The notes under the pieces: model-generated
The model's database searches: none
The model's input: only the letters and a program-made list of their open reading frames with translations
What the model was told of the DNA's origin: nothing
Position numbers and translations under genes: made by a program
In this document: positions 32,893 to 46,300 of the stretch, one piece after another
How positions within the stretch are numbered: the stretch's first letter is position 1
Layout of the letters: every line of letters begins with the position of its first letter
NCBI RefSeq assembly: GCF_022479115.1
Contig: NZ_CP092497.1
Location: forward strand, 248,001 to 312,000
From: Amycolatopsis sp. EV170708-02-1
GTDB taxonomy: Bacteria; Actinomycetota; Actinomycetes; Mycobacteriales; Pseudonocardiaceae
DNA length: 64,000 nucleotides
Reading direction: 5' to 3'

Positions 32893-35800
32893 CAGTCCGA
32901 CACTCCGAGTTCGTTGTCGATGAGATCGAGCAGTTCGTCCCGGTCGGCGTCCCACACGTCGCTCGCGGCCACCGGCGCACCCGACCACCTGGCCAGCAGG
33001 CCGTTGAGCCGGGCGGCCACCCCCGCGCGGACCTCGTCGCCCGCCGCGGCCATCGCGGCCTCCAGCCGGTCCAGCTCGGTGAACGGATCGGGCCGCCCGT
33101 CGTCCTCGTCCGGCAGCAACGTGGCCCGCAAGTGGTCCGCGAGCGCCTCCGCCGTCGGATGGTCGAAGACCAGCGTGGCCGGCAGCCGCACCCCGGTCGC
33201 GGTGGCCAAGCGGTTGCGCAGCTCGACGGCGGTGAGCGAGTCGAAGCCGAGGTCCTTGAACGCCCGCTCGGCCCGCACCGAGTCCGGCGAGTGGCCGAGC
33301 ACGGTGGCCGCGCTCTCGGTCACGAAGCGCACCAGCATGGCCTGTCGTTCCGCGGGTGCGGCCGCGGTGAGCCGGTCCAGCAAGGATTCCGGCTCGCCGT
33401 GCGCCGTCCGCACGTTCGGCAGGTCCAGCAACAGCCGGTTCGGGCGGGACAGTCCGCCGGCGAAACGCGCCCAGTCGATGTCGGCGACGACGGCGAACGG
33501 GTCGTCCTGCCCGGCGGCGCGCCACAGGGCGTCGAGCGCCCGATCCGGCTCCATCGGCGAAACGCCGTCGCGCCGCAGCCGCTCGGCCGCGGTGGCGTCG
33601 GCCGCCATGCCCGCCCCCGCCCAGGCGCCCCACGCCACGGTGGTCGCCGGGAGGCCGAGCCCGTGCCGGTACTGGGCGAAGGCGTCCAGGAAGGCGTTCG
33701 CGGCGGCGTAGTTGCCCTGTCCGGCGTTGCCCAGCGTGCCCGCGGCCGAGGAGAACAGCACGAACGCGGACAGGTCGAACCCGCGCGTCAGCTCGTGCAA
33801 TTCGATCGTCGCGGCGATCTTGGGCGCGAGCACCTCGTCGAGCCGGGCCGGTGACAGCGAGTCGATCACGCCGTCGTCGAGCACCCCCGCCGTGTGCACG
33901 ACCGCGTCGAGCTCCGGCAGCCGCCCGACGAGCGCGGCCAGCGAGTCGTGGTCGGTGACGTCGCAGGCGGCGACCGTCACCTGGACGCCGAGCCCGCCCA
34001 GCTCGGCCGTCAGCTCGGCCGCTCCCGGCGCGTCCGGTCCCTGCCTGCTGGTCAGGACGAGATGCTCGGCGCCTTGGGACGCCAGTGATCGGGCGACCTG
34101 CGCGCCGAGCGCGCCCGTGCCACCGGTGACCAGGACCGTGCCCCGAGGCCGCCAGCTCTCGTCTCTCGCGGGCGCACCGGGCACGAGCCGTTTGGCCAGC
34201 ACCGACGAACGGATGGCGATCTGGTCCTCCTCGCCGTCGGCGATGACGGCACGCAGGCGGTCCCACGTCCGCTCGTCCGGCTGCTCCGGCAGGTCGATCA
34301 GGCCGCCCCAGAGTTCCGGGTGTTCGAGCGCGAGCACGCTGCCGAGCCCCCAGACCGCCGCTTGTCCCGGGTGAAGCGGCGTCTGCGAGCCGGCCGCCGT
34401 CGCCCCGCTCGTGACACACCACAGCGGGATCTCGGTCCCGCTCAGCGCCTGGATCAGCGCGGTGGTGAGGGCGAGCCCCGTGGACAGCGCCCGGTGGCCG
34501 GGCAGGGTCTCCCCCGCCAGCGCGAGCAGCGAGACCACGCCGTCGATCCCGGCCGTCGCGACCTTGGCCGCGACCGCTTCGCGCCCGGTGTCCGCGGCGG
34601 TGAGCACCACCTCGGTGAGCCGCGTGCCGCCGAGCGCGCGGCGCAGTCCGGCCACGGCGGGGTCGCCGGTGTGCCCCTCCGGTACGACCAGCAGCCACGT
34701 CCCGGTCAGGTCGCGGTCCACCGGTTCGGCCAGTGGCTTCCAGACCACGCGGTGGGTCCACTCGTCCGCGGCCGCCCGGGCCGTCGGCCCGGCCGTGAGC
34801 CAATAGTGCTTGCGCTGGAAGGGATACGTGGGCAGGTCGACTCGGTTGGCGCCGGTACCGTCGAAGAACCGGCTCCACGCGACGGGAACGCCGCGCACAT
34901 GGAGCCTGCCCAGCGCGGACAGCAACGTCTCGACCTCGGGACGGCCGTCACGCGACACGGTGACCACGTCCGCCTCCGTCGCGAGGCCGCCCAGCACGCC
35001 TCCGGGGCCGATCTCGACGAACACCGTGACGCCGTCCGCTTCCGCCGCGGCGATCCCGTCGCCGAACCGGACAGCCTCGCGGACGTGGCGGAGCCAGTAG
35101 CCGGCGGTGCACAGCTCGTCCCCCGCCACCCGGCCGGTCAGGTTCGACACGATCACCTTGTCCGGCGCGTGGAACTCGACTTGTTCGAGCACCTCGCGGA
35201 AGTCGTCCAGCATCGGCTCCATCAGCCCGGAGTGGAACGCGTGGCTCACCCGCAGGCGTTTGGTCTTGCGGCCCAGCGCTTCGAGTGCCGCGGCGACCGC
35301 GAGCACCGCCTCCTCCTCGCCGGAGACGACCACCGAGTCGGGGCCGTTCACCGCGGCGATGTCGACGCCGCCGGTCAGCAGCGGCGTGACCTCGTCCTCC
35401 GCCGCCTGCACGGCGACCATCGCGCCGCCTTCGGGCAGCGCCTGCATCAGCCTGCCGCGCGCGCCCACCACCAGACAGGCGTCCGCCAGCGACCACACCC
35501 CGGCGACGTATGCCGCGGCCAGCTCGCCGATGGAGTGCCCGGCCACCACGTCGGGCGTGACACCCCAGGACTCCAGCAACCGGTAGAGGGCCACCTCGAA
35601 GGCGAACAGCCCCGGCTGGGTGAACTCGGTCCGGTGCAGCCGGTCGTCGGTGACGATCAGCTCCCCGAAGTGCTCGCACACCTCGTCGAAGGCGGCGGCG
35701 AAGACCGGGAACCGCTCGGCGAGCTCACGTCCCATGCCGACGCGCTGGGATCCCTGACCGGCGAACAGGAACCCGATCCGGTGCTCGGCGCCGGTCTCGG

Positions 35801-37355
35801 TTCCGGTCACGACGGCCGGATGCTGCTCCGCGCGCCCGATCGACTGCAGTGCTTCGCGCGCCAGATCCGTCGAATCCGCGACGACGACCGCCCGGTATTC
35901 CAGCGACGCCCTGGTGGTCGCCGCCGAAAACGCCACGTCGGTCAGGCCGGGTCCGGGGAGCGTGCCGAGGTGGGCACGAAGGCGATCGGCCTGCTCCCGC
36001 AACGCTCCCTCGTCCGCGCCGGACACCAGCAGCGGCAGCGCACCGACGTGTGGCGCGGGAACCGGCTCGGCGATCTCGACGGCCTCGATGATCGCGTGCG
36101 CGTTCGTCCCGCTCACGCCGAAGGAGGAAATGCCCGCCCGGCGCGGCCTTCCCGTCTCCGGCCACTCCTCGGCGTCGGTGAGCAGCCGGACATCGCCGCG
36201 GGACCAGTCCACCTGCGGGGTCGGCTCGTCGGCGTGCAGGGTCCTCGGCAGGACACCGTGCCGCATCGCCTGCACCATCTTGATCACGCCGCCGATTCCG
36301 GACGCCGACTGGGTGTGCCCGATGTTGGATTTGAGCGAGCCCAGCCACAGCGGGTGATCCCGGTCCTGGCCGTAGGTGGCGATGATCGCCTCGGCCTCGA
36401 TCGGATCGCCCAGCCGGGTGCCGGTGCCGTGTGCTTCGACCGCGTCGACGTCGTTCGCGGACAGCCCCGCGGCGGCCAGCGCCTGCCGGATCACCCGCTG
36501 CTGGGCCGTGCCGTTCGGCGCGGTCAGCCCGTTGGACGCGCCGTCCTGGTTGATCGCCGAACCGCGCAGCACCGCCAGCACCGGATGCCCGTTGCGACGG
36601 GCGTCGGACAGCCGCTCCAGCAACACCATGCCGACGCCCTCGGCCCAGCTCGTGCCGTCGCCGCCGGCGCCGAACGACTTGCTGCGCCCGTCGGGGGCGA
36701 GCCCGCGCTGCCTGCTGAATTCGACGAACACACCCGGCGTCGCCATCACCGCCGCCCCGCCCGCCAGCGCCAGCGAGCACTCGCCCTGCCTCAGCGACTG
36801 GGCGGCGTAGTGCAGCGCCACCAAGGACGACGAGCAGGCCGTGTCGATCGTGACCGCGGGCCCCTCCAGACCGAAGGTGTAGGCGATCCGTCCGGACGCG
36901 ACGGCCGACAGGTTGCCGGTCATCAGGTAGCCCTCGACGCCGTCCGCCGCCTCGTGCATCCGCGGCCCGTAGTCCTGGCCGACGGTGCCCACGAACACCC
37001 CGGATCGGCTGCCTCGCACCGTGCCGGGGTCGATCCCCGCTCGTTCCAGGACTTCCCACGCGGTCTCCATGAGCAGCCGCTGCTGGGGATCCATGGCGAG
37101 GGCTTCGCGGGGCGAGATGCCGAAGAACTCGGGATCGAATTCGGCCGCGTCGTGCAGGAAACCGCCGTGCCGGACGTAGGACCGGCCCGCGCGGTCCGGA
37201 TCGGGGTCGTACAGCCCGGCCACGTCCCAGCCGCGGTCGACGGGGAACTCCGAGATGGCGTCGCGGCCTTCGAGCACCAGTTGCCACAGGTCCTCCGGCG
37301 ACCGCACGCCGCCCGGGTACCGGCAGCTCATCGCGACCAGGGCGATCGGCTCGTC
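32892..37355 (-). other. PKS module 3: KS-AT(malonyl)-KR-ACP
   Basis: KS Cys lies near residue 3609. AT has GHSIGE and HAFH (near 4139). KR has TGGTGALG near 4512, LDD (B type) and YAAAN. ACP Ser lies near 4805. It leaves the hydroxyl that a TrdE-like dehydratase would remove. Confidence 0.9.
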
Positions 37356-40300
37356 GGTGGCGCCGGCCACGATGGCGCTCGTGTCCGCCGCACCACCCGC
37401 CAGCTCGGCGGCGAGGAACTCCGCCATCGCCGCGGGGTTGGCATGGTCGAAGACCGCCGACGTGGGCAGTTTGAGACCGGTGGCGGCGCCGAGCCGGTTA
37501 CGCAGTTCCAAGGCCATCAAGGAGTCGAAGCCCGCCTCGGCGAAGGCCCGGGTGGACCGGACCGCCTCCGGCCCGGCGTGCCCGAGGATCGCGGCGACCT
37601 CGGTGCGCACCAGGTGCAGCAGGCGCCGGTCCCGCTCGGCGTCCGAGGCCCCGGTCAGCCGGGCGGCCGACGAGGGTGCCGCCTCGGGCTTGCGTACCCG
37701 CGGCACGGCCGACGGGGTGGCGGACGAGGTCTCCAGCCAGAACCGCTCCCGCTGGAACGGATACGTGGGCAGATCGACCCGCCGGCCACCGTCGAACGTG
37801 TCCGCCCAGTCGACCTCGACGCCCTGAACGTGCGCTTCGGCCAACGACAGCAGGACACGGCCCAGACCGCCTTCGTTCCGGCGAAGGGTGCCGAGCGCCA
37901 CGGCGTCTTCGGCGGTCTGCTGGATGGCCATGGTCAGCACCGGATGCGCGCTCGCTTCCACGAACGCCCCGAACCCCAGCCCCGACAACGACCGGACCGC
38001 GTACTCGAACTCCACCGTCTGCCGCAGATTCCGGTACCAGTACGCGGCGTCCAGGCCCGAACCGTCGGTCAGCTCGCCCGACACCGTCGAGAACAACGGG
38101 ACCCTGCCGGACATCGGGCGAACCGCGCCGAGAACGTCCAGCAACTCGGCACGGATCTGCTCCACCTGGACCGAATGCGACGCGTAATCCACCGGGATCC
38201 GCTTCGCCCGAACCCCGTCCTGGCCACAGGCCGCCATGAACTCGTCCAGCGCGGCGACGTCACCCGAGACCACCGTGGCCTCGGCACCGTTCACCGCCGC
38301 GATCGACAGCGACTCGCCGAGCCGTTCACGTACCTCATCCGCAGGCAACGCGACGGAGACCATGCCGCCCTGACCGGCCAAGGCCGTGATCGCCTTGCTG
38401 CGCAACGCGACCACCCGCGCACCATCGACCAGCGACAACGCACCACTCACACAAGCAGCCGCGATCTCACCCTGCGAATGCCCCACCACGGCGTCCGGAA
38501 CAACCCCATAGGACTCCCAGACCGCCGCCAACGACACCATCACCGCCCACAACACCGGCTGCACCACATCGACCCGCATCAACGCGGCCTCGTCAGCGAG
38601 AACGTCCACAAGCGACCAGTCCACAAAGGACGAAAATGCCTCCGCGCACTCGTCCAGCCGCGACGCGAAAACCGGGGAAGACTCGTACAACTCCAGGCCC
38701 ATCCCCGCCCACTGCGAACCCTGACCGGGGAACACGAACACGACCTTGCCCGGATCGGCCGCGACACCGCGCACCACCCCCGGCGCGCCCACGCCGTCGG
38801 CGACGGCACGCACCCCGGCTTGGAATCCGTCCCGGTCGCCGGCCACGACCGCGGCGCGGTACTCGAAATCCGGCCTGCCGGTGAGCAGTGACCAGCCGAC
38901 GTCCAGCACTCGTTCGTCCCGGACGGACGCGTCGAGCCGGGCCGCCTGCTCCCGGAGCGCGGCCTCGCTCTTGGCGGAGAGCAGCCACGGGACCATCGCC
39001 TCGCCGGACGGCAGCTCGGTCTCTTCGGCGGGCGCCTGTTCGAGGATGGCGTGCGCGTTGGTCCCGCTGACCCCGAAGGCCGACACCCCCGCGCGGCGGA
39101 CCCGGCCGGTCTCCGGCCACGGGCGCGACTCGGTCAGCAGCGACACCTTCCCCGCCGACCAGTCCACATGCGACGAAGGCTCGTCGACGTGCAGCGTCTT
39201 CGGCAGGACGCCGTGGCGCAGTGCCAGCACCATCTTGATGACCCCCGCCACGCCGGCGGCGGCCTGCGGGTGGGCGATGTTCGACTTCAGCGAACCGAGC
39301 CACAGCGGCGTTTCCCGGTCCTGGCCGTAGGTGGCCAGCAGCGCCTGCGCCTCGATCGGGTCACCCAGCGTGGTACCCGTGCCGTGCGCCTCCACCGCAT
39401 CCACGTCCACTGTGGACAGACCGGCGTTCGCCAGCGCGTCCATGATCACCCGCCGCTGGGACGGCCCGCTCGGCGCGGTCAGCCCGTTGGACGCGCCGTC
39501 CTGGTTGATCGCCGATCCCCGCAGCACCGCCAGCACCGGATGCCCGTTGCGGCGCGCGTCGGACAGCCGCTCAAGCAACACCATGCCCGCGCCCTCGCCC
39601 CATGCCGTTCCGTCGGCCGCGGCGGCGAAGGGTTTGCACCGGCCGTCGGGAGCGAGCCCGCGCTGCCTGCTGAACTCGATGAACATGCCGGGCGCGGCCA
39701 TCACCGTCGTGCCACCGGCCAGCGCCAGCGAACAGTCGCCCTGCCGCAGCGCCTGCGCGGCCAGGTGAAGGGTGACCAGCGAAGACGAGCAGGCGGTGTC
39801 GACCGTGACCGCGGGTCCCTCCAGGCCGAGGCTGTAGGCGACCCGGCCGGAGACGACGCTGGACGACTTTCCGGTGACGAGGAAACCCTCCAGGCCCTCG
39901 GGGCCTCGTGCAGGCGGGAGCCGTAATCCTGGTACACCATCCCGGCGAAGACCCCGGTACGGCTGCCGCGCAACGACACCGGGTCGATCCCGGACCGCTC
40001 GATCGTCTCCCAGGACGTCTCCAGCAGCAGCCGCTGCTGCGGATCGATCGTCAGCGCCTCTCGCGGCGAGATCCCGAAGAACTCGGCGTCGAAATCCGCC
40101 GCGTCGTAGAGAAAGCCGCCTTCGCGGACATAGGACTTGCCCTGGGCGTCCGGATCCGGGTCGTACAACCCGGCCACGTCCCAGCCGCGGTCGTCCGGAA
40201 GATCGCCGACGACGTCGCGTTCGGCGACCAGCAGTTCCCAGAGCTCGTCGGGATCGGTCACGCCGCCGGGGAACCGGCAGCCCATCCCGATGATCGCGAT

Positions 40301-43300
40301 CGGCTCGTCGGCCGGTCCCCGGCTGACCACGACCGGTGCGGCCGTCTGCTCGGCGCCCACGAGCGCGTCACGGAGGTACGCGGCCAACGAGGTCACCGTC
40401 GGGTGGTCGAACAGGACGGTCGACGGCAGCCGCAGCCCGGTGGCGGCGGCCAGCCGGTTGCGCAGCTCGACCACGGTCAGGGAGTCGAAGCCGATCTCCC
40501 GGAACGCGCGGGTGGTGTCGACGGATCCGGCGTCCTGGTGCCGCAGCGTCGATGCCGCGTGCGCGCGGACCAGGTCGACCAGAACCCGGAGCTGCTCCGC
40601 CTCGCCGAGCCCGGCCAGCTGCTCCGGCAGCCCCGCTTGCTGTCCGTCCGACTGCCCGGCCACCTCCGGCAGGTCACCGATCAGCGAGCTCGCCCTGGCG
40701 GCGGTGAACGCGGGAGCGAACCGGTCCCAGCGCACGTCGGCGATGACCACGCAGTCGTCGCCGCGGCTCAGCGCGTCCTGAAGGCCGGCGATCGCGCGAT
40801 CCGGCGCCATCCCGGGGAGGCCTCGTCCGCCCATCCGGTCCTCGATGGAACCGTCCACCATGCCGCCGCCCGCCCAGATGCCCCACGCCACGGACAGCGC
40901 GGGCAGGCCGAGGCCGCGGCGGTGCCGGGCGAGGGCGTCGAGGTAGGCGTTGGCGGCGGCGTACGCGGCCTGGCCGCCGTTGCCCAGCACCCCGATGACG
41001 GACGAGAACAGCACGAACGCGTCGAGGTCGAGATGCGCGGTGAGCTCGTGCAGGTTCTCGGCCGCGGTGACCTTCGGCCGGGCGACCCCGGCGAGCCGTT
41101 CCGGGGTCAGCGTGTCGATGATGCCGTCGTCCAGCACGCCCGCGGTGTGGATGACCGCGTTCGGGGTGACGGTGTCCAGCAGCGCGGAGAGCGCGTCCCG
41201 GTCGGCCGCGTCGCAGGCGGCCAGCGTCACCCGTGCGCCGAGCCCGATCAGTTCGTCGCGCAGCTCCTCCGCACCGGGCGCGGCGGGCCCTCGCCTGCCC
41301 GCCAGCACGATGTGCTCGGCGCCGGAGGCGGCCAGCCACCGCGCGACGTGACCGCCCAGCGCGCCGGTGCCACCGGTGACGAGCACCGTGCCGCGCGGGA
41401 CCCAGGCCGTCGCCGCGGCCGGTGTCGTCGCGTGCGCGAGCCGCCTGGCGAACAGTCCGGAGCCGCGCAGGGCGACTTGGTCTTCCTTGCGCCAGGCCAG
41501 AACCGAGCGCACCCGCCGCCACAGCCGATCGTCGGCGTCCACCGGCAGATCGATCAGGCCGCCCCAGCGTTCCGGATGTTCCTGGGCGACGACCTGGCCG
41601 AGCCCCCACAGCCGGGCCTGCGCCGGATCGGTCACCTCGTCACCGGGGCCGGTGGACACCGCGCCCCTGGTGACGCACCAGAGCGGCGCGGCGATCCCGG
41701 TGTCTCCGAGTGCCTGGACCAAGGTCACGGTGTCGGCCGGGTCTTCGAGCAAGGACAGCACACCGGTCACTTCGCGTCCGGCGAGCCGCCGGGCGAGCCG
41801 TTCCCGGCCCTCGCCGGGTTCCACGATCACGACTTCGGCGTCGTCGAGCGGCGAAGTGGCGTGCGTGGGCGGCGCCACGACCAGCCAGATGCCGGGCAGC
41901 GTCGCGGTCGTGGGCTCGGTGACCGGCTTCCAGGTCACCACGTAACGCCAAGCGTCGGTCGTGGACCGGCCGCCGGCACGACGGCGCCAGGCGGAGAGCA
42001 CGGGCAGCGCGGCCGCGAGTTCGTCCCGGTCCGCGTGCTCGACCACGGCGGCCAGCGCGTCGAGATCCTCGCTGTCGACCGCGTCCCACAGTTCGACGTC
42101 GGCGGACGCCGAGGCGGGTGCTTCGAGCCAATACCGTTCGTGCTGGAAGGCGTAGGTGGGCAGTTCGACGTGATTGCCGGACAGCACCGCGGTCCAGTCC
42201 ACCGCGAGACCGGCGACGTGCGCTTCGGCCATCGAGGTCAGCAACCGCCGCCTGCCACCGTCTTCGCGGCGCAGCGAGCCGAGGACGACGGCGGGCGCGC
42301 CGTGGTCGCCGATCGTCTCCTGCACCCCGACGGTCAGCACGGGGTGCGGGCTGACCTCGACGAAGGCGTCGTGGCCGTCGTCGAGCAGCGCGCGGACGGT
42401 CTGCTCGAAGCGGACGGTGTGCCGCAGGTTGCGGAACCAGTACCCGGTGTCCAGCTCCGCGGTGTCGATCCGGGCGCCGGTGACGGTGGAGTAGAAGGGG
42501 ATCTCGCCGGGCCGCGCCGTGATTCCGGCCAGCGCGGCCATGAGGGTGTCGTGGATGGCGTCGACCTGCGGCGAGTGGGAGGCGTAGTCCACCGGGATCG
42601 CCTTGGCCTGGACACCGTCGCGCGCGCATTCGGCGAGTACTTCGGCCAGCGCTTCCGGTTCGCCCGCGACCACGGTGGAGGCCGGACCGTTGATCGTCGC
42701 GACGCCGACCCGGTCCCCCTTGCCCTCGATCCGGGCGCGCACCTCGTCCACCGGGAGCGGCACCGAGACCATGCCGCCCTTGCCCGCCAGCGCGGACAGC
42801 GCCTGGCTGCGCAGGGTCACGATCTTGGCCGCGTCCGCCAGGCTCAGCGCGCCCGCCACGTGCGCGGCCGCGATCTCGCCCTGGGAATGTCCGATCACGG
42901 CGGCCGGGCGGATCCCGAGCGACCGCCACAACTCGGCGAGCGACACCATCACCGCGAACAGCGCGGGCTGCACGACGTCGACCCGTTCGAGTGCCTCGGC
43001 GCTGCGAAGCGCCTCGGTGAGCCGCCAGTCCACGTACGGCTCGAAGGCCGCCTCGCAGTCCCGCAGCTTGTCCGCGAACACCGGCGAGGTCTCCATCAGC
43101 TCGACCGCCATACCGCACCATTGCGAGCCCTGGCCGGGGAAGACGAACACCGGCTTGTCGCGCCGGCCCGCGACGCCTTCGACGACCAGGCCGTCGGGTT
43201 CGCCGGCGGCGAGCGCCCGCAAGCCCGCCTCGAGTTCGTCGCGGTCGCCGACGACCACCGCGCGCGTGTCGAATCCCGGCCGGGCAGCCAGCGAGACCGC

Positions 43301-46300
43301 GACGTCCGCCGGATGCGCGCCGGTCACGCCGAGCAGCCGGGCGGCCTGGTCGCGCAGAGCCTGGCCCGTCCGCGCGGAGATCGGCCATGCCAGCAGACCC
43401 TCCGTCCGCGGCAGCGGTGCCGGGGGTTCGGGAGCGGCTTCGAGGATGAGGTGGGCGTTGGTCCCGCTGATGCCGAAGGACGAAACGCCCGCCCGGCGGC
43501 CGCGGCCGGTGTCGGCCCAGTCGCGGTTCTCGGTCAGCAGCGACACCGCTCCCGCGGACCAGTCGACATGCGGGGAGGGCTCGTCCACGTGCAGGGTCTT
43601 CGGCAGGGTACCTGCGCGCAGTGCCATCACCATCTTGATCACCCCGCCGACCCCGGCGGCCGCCTGCGCGTGACCGATGTTCGACTTCAGCGAACCGAGC
43701 CACAGCGGGGTTTCGCGGTCCTGGCCGTAGGTGGCCAGCAGCGCCTGCGCCTCGATCGGGTCACCGAGCGCGGTTCCCGTGCCGTGCGCTTCGACGACGT
43801 CGACGTCGGCCGCGGTGACACCCGAACGGGCGAGCGCCTGCCGGATCACCTGCTCCTGCGCGGGTCCGTTGGGCGCGGTGAGCCCGTTGCTCGTGCCGTC
43901 CTGGTTGACGGCGGAACCGCGGATGACCGCCAGCACCGGGTGGCCGTTGCGCCGCGCGTCCGAAAGCCTTTCCAGCACGACCATTCCGGCGCCCTCGGAC
44001 CACGCGGTGCCGTCCGCCGCGGCGGCGAAGGCCTTGCAGCGCCCGTCCGCGGCCAGCCCGCGCTGCCTGCTGAACTCGACGAACATGCCCGGGGTCGCGA
44101 GCACCGCCACCCCGCCGGTGACCGCGAGCGAGCATTCGCCGTCGCGCAGTGCCTTGGCCGCCAGGTGCAGGGCGACCAGCGAAGAGGAGCACGCCGTGTC
44201 GACGGTCACGGCCGGGCCGGAAAACCCGAGTGTGTAGGAAATCCGGCCGGAGGCGACGCTGACCGTGCTGCCCGTCAACGAGTAGCCCTCGTATCCTTCG
44301 AGCCCCTCGTGCAGCCGGGGACCGTAGTCCTGGGCCATCGCGCCGACGAAGACTCCGGTGTCGCTGCCGCGCAGCGCTCGCGGGTCGATGCCCGCCCGTT
44401 CCAGTGCTTCCCAGGAGGTCTCGAGCAGGAGCCGTTGTTGCGGGTCCATCGCGGTGGCTTCGCGCGGACTGATCCCGAAGAACACCGGGTCGAAATCGCC
44501 GGCGTCGTAGAGGAATCCGCCTTCACGCGTGTAGGTTTTGCCGCTGCGTTCCGGATCCGGGTCGTACAGGCCTTCGAGGTCCCAGCCGCGGTCGGCGGGG
44601 AAACCACCGATCGCGTCCCGGCCGTCGAGCACGAGCCGCCACAGCTCGTCCGGGGTGGTCACGCCGCCGGGGAACCGGCAGCCCATCCCCACGATCGCGA
44701 TCGGCTCGTCCGCGGAGCCGCGCACCACCGTGGCGGTGTCGCGCGGGGCTTCGGTGAGCTCGGCCCGCAGATGGCGGACGAGCGCCGCCGGTGTCGGATG
44801 GTTGAACAGCAACGCGGCGGGCAGCGACAGCCCGGTCAGCTCGGCCAGCGCGTCGCGGAGTTCGACCGCGGTCAGCGAATCGAAGCCGAGATCCTTGAAC
44901 GTCAGCTCGGTGTCCACGGTGTCTGTCGCGGCGTGGCCGAGCACCGCGGCGACGTGGGTGTGCACCTGGTCGAGCAGCAACCGGTCCTGTTCCACTTCGG
45001 ACAGTCCCGAAAGCCGCTGCCGCAACGGCGATCCGTCCTCGGCGGGCCGGGGCGCGGTCGTGGCCGGGCCGTCGAACCAGTACCGCTGCCGCTGGAATTC
45101 GTAGGTCGGCAAGGCCACCCGGCGGGCGCCGCTGCCCTCGAACAGCTTCGCCCACTCGACGGTGGCGCCGCGGACGTGCAGCCCGGCGACCGCCGTGACC
45201 AGTGTCCGCACCTCCGGCCGGTCCGCCCGCTGGGCGGGGTGGATCGCGACGTCGGCGCCGGCGAGGCACTCGCGTGCCATCGAACTCAGGGTGCCGTCCG
45301 GCCCGATCTCCAGGAAGGTGCCGGCGCCCCAAGCCTCGGCCGCGATCACGCCGTCGGCGAACCGGACCGGCTCACGCACATGCCGCACCCAATACTCCGG
45401 CGAGCACAGCTCCTCCCTCGCCACCGCGCCGGACAGGTTCGACACGATCACCTTCGACGGTGTCCGGAACTCCACTTCCTCAAGCACACGACGGAATTCC
45501 GCCAGCATCGGCTCCATCAGCGGCGAGTGGAACGCATGACTCACCCGCAACCGCTTCACCTTGCGGCCACGATCCGCGAACTCCGCCGCGACCCCGGCGA
45601 CCGCGTTCTCCTCGCCGGACACCACCACCGACATCGGGCCGTTCACCGCCGCGATACCCGCGCCTTCGGTCACCAGCGGAACCACTTCCGCCTCCGACGC
45701 CTGCACCGCCACCATCGCGCCGCCTTCCGGCAGCGCCTGCATCAAACGACCACGCGCACCCACCACCCGGCAGGCATCATCCAGCGACCACACACCGGCC
45801 ACATACGCCGCCGCGAGCTCACCGATCGAATGCCCGACGAGCACATCCGCGACAACACCCCACGACTCCAGCAACCGACACAACGCCACCTCGAACGCGA
45901 ACAACCCCGGCTGCGTGAACTCCGTCCGATGCAACCGATCATCGCCCAACACCAACGACCCGAACCGAGCACACACCTCATCGAAAGCCTCAGCGAACAC
46001 CGGGAACCGCGCCGACAAATCACGACCCATCCCCACCCGCTGCGAACCCTGACCAGCGAACAGGAAACCCAACCGCCCATCCGCGACGACCCGGCCGCGC
46101 ACGACCTGCGCGGACGGTGTCCCGGCGACGAGCGCGGCCAGTCCACTGTCCAATTCGGACCGATCGGCGCCGAGCACGACGGCCCGATGGCTGTGCGCCG
46201 AACGGGTGGTGGCCAGGGACAAGCCCACGTCCACGGGATCGAGCGCCTCGGCGTGCTCCCACAACCGGGCGGCCTGCGCACCGAGCGCCTGGTCCCCCAC

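Noticed and set aside
39240..39280. Inactive KS in module 2 because of KSNIAH
   Set aside because: Only the Gly before the catalytic His changes; Cys, both His and EAHGTGT are present, so activity is likely once the frameshift is repaired.
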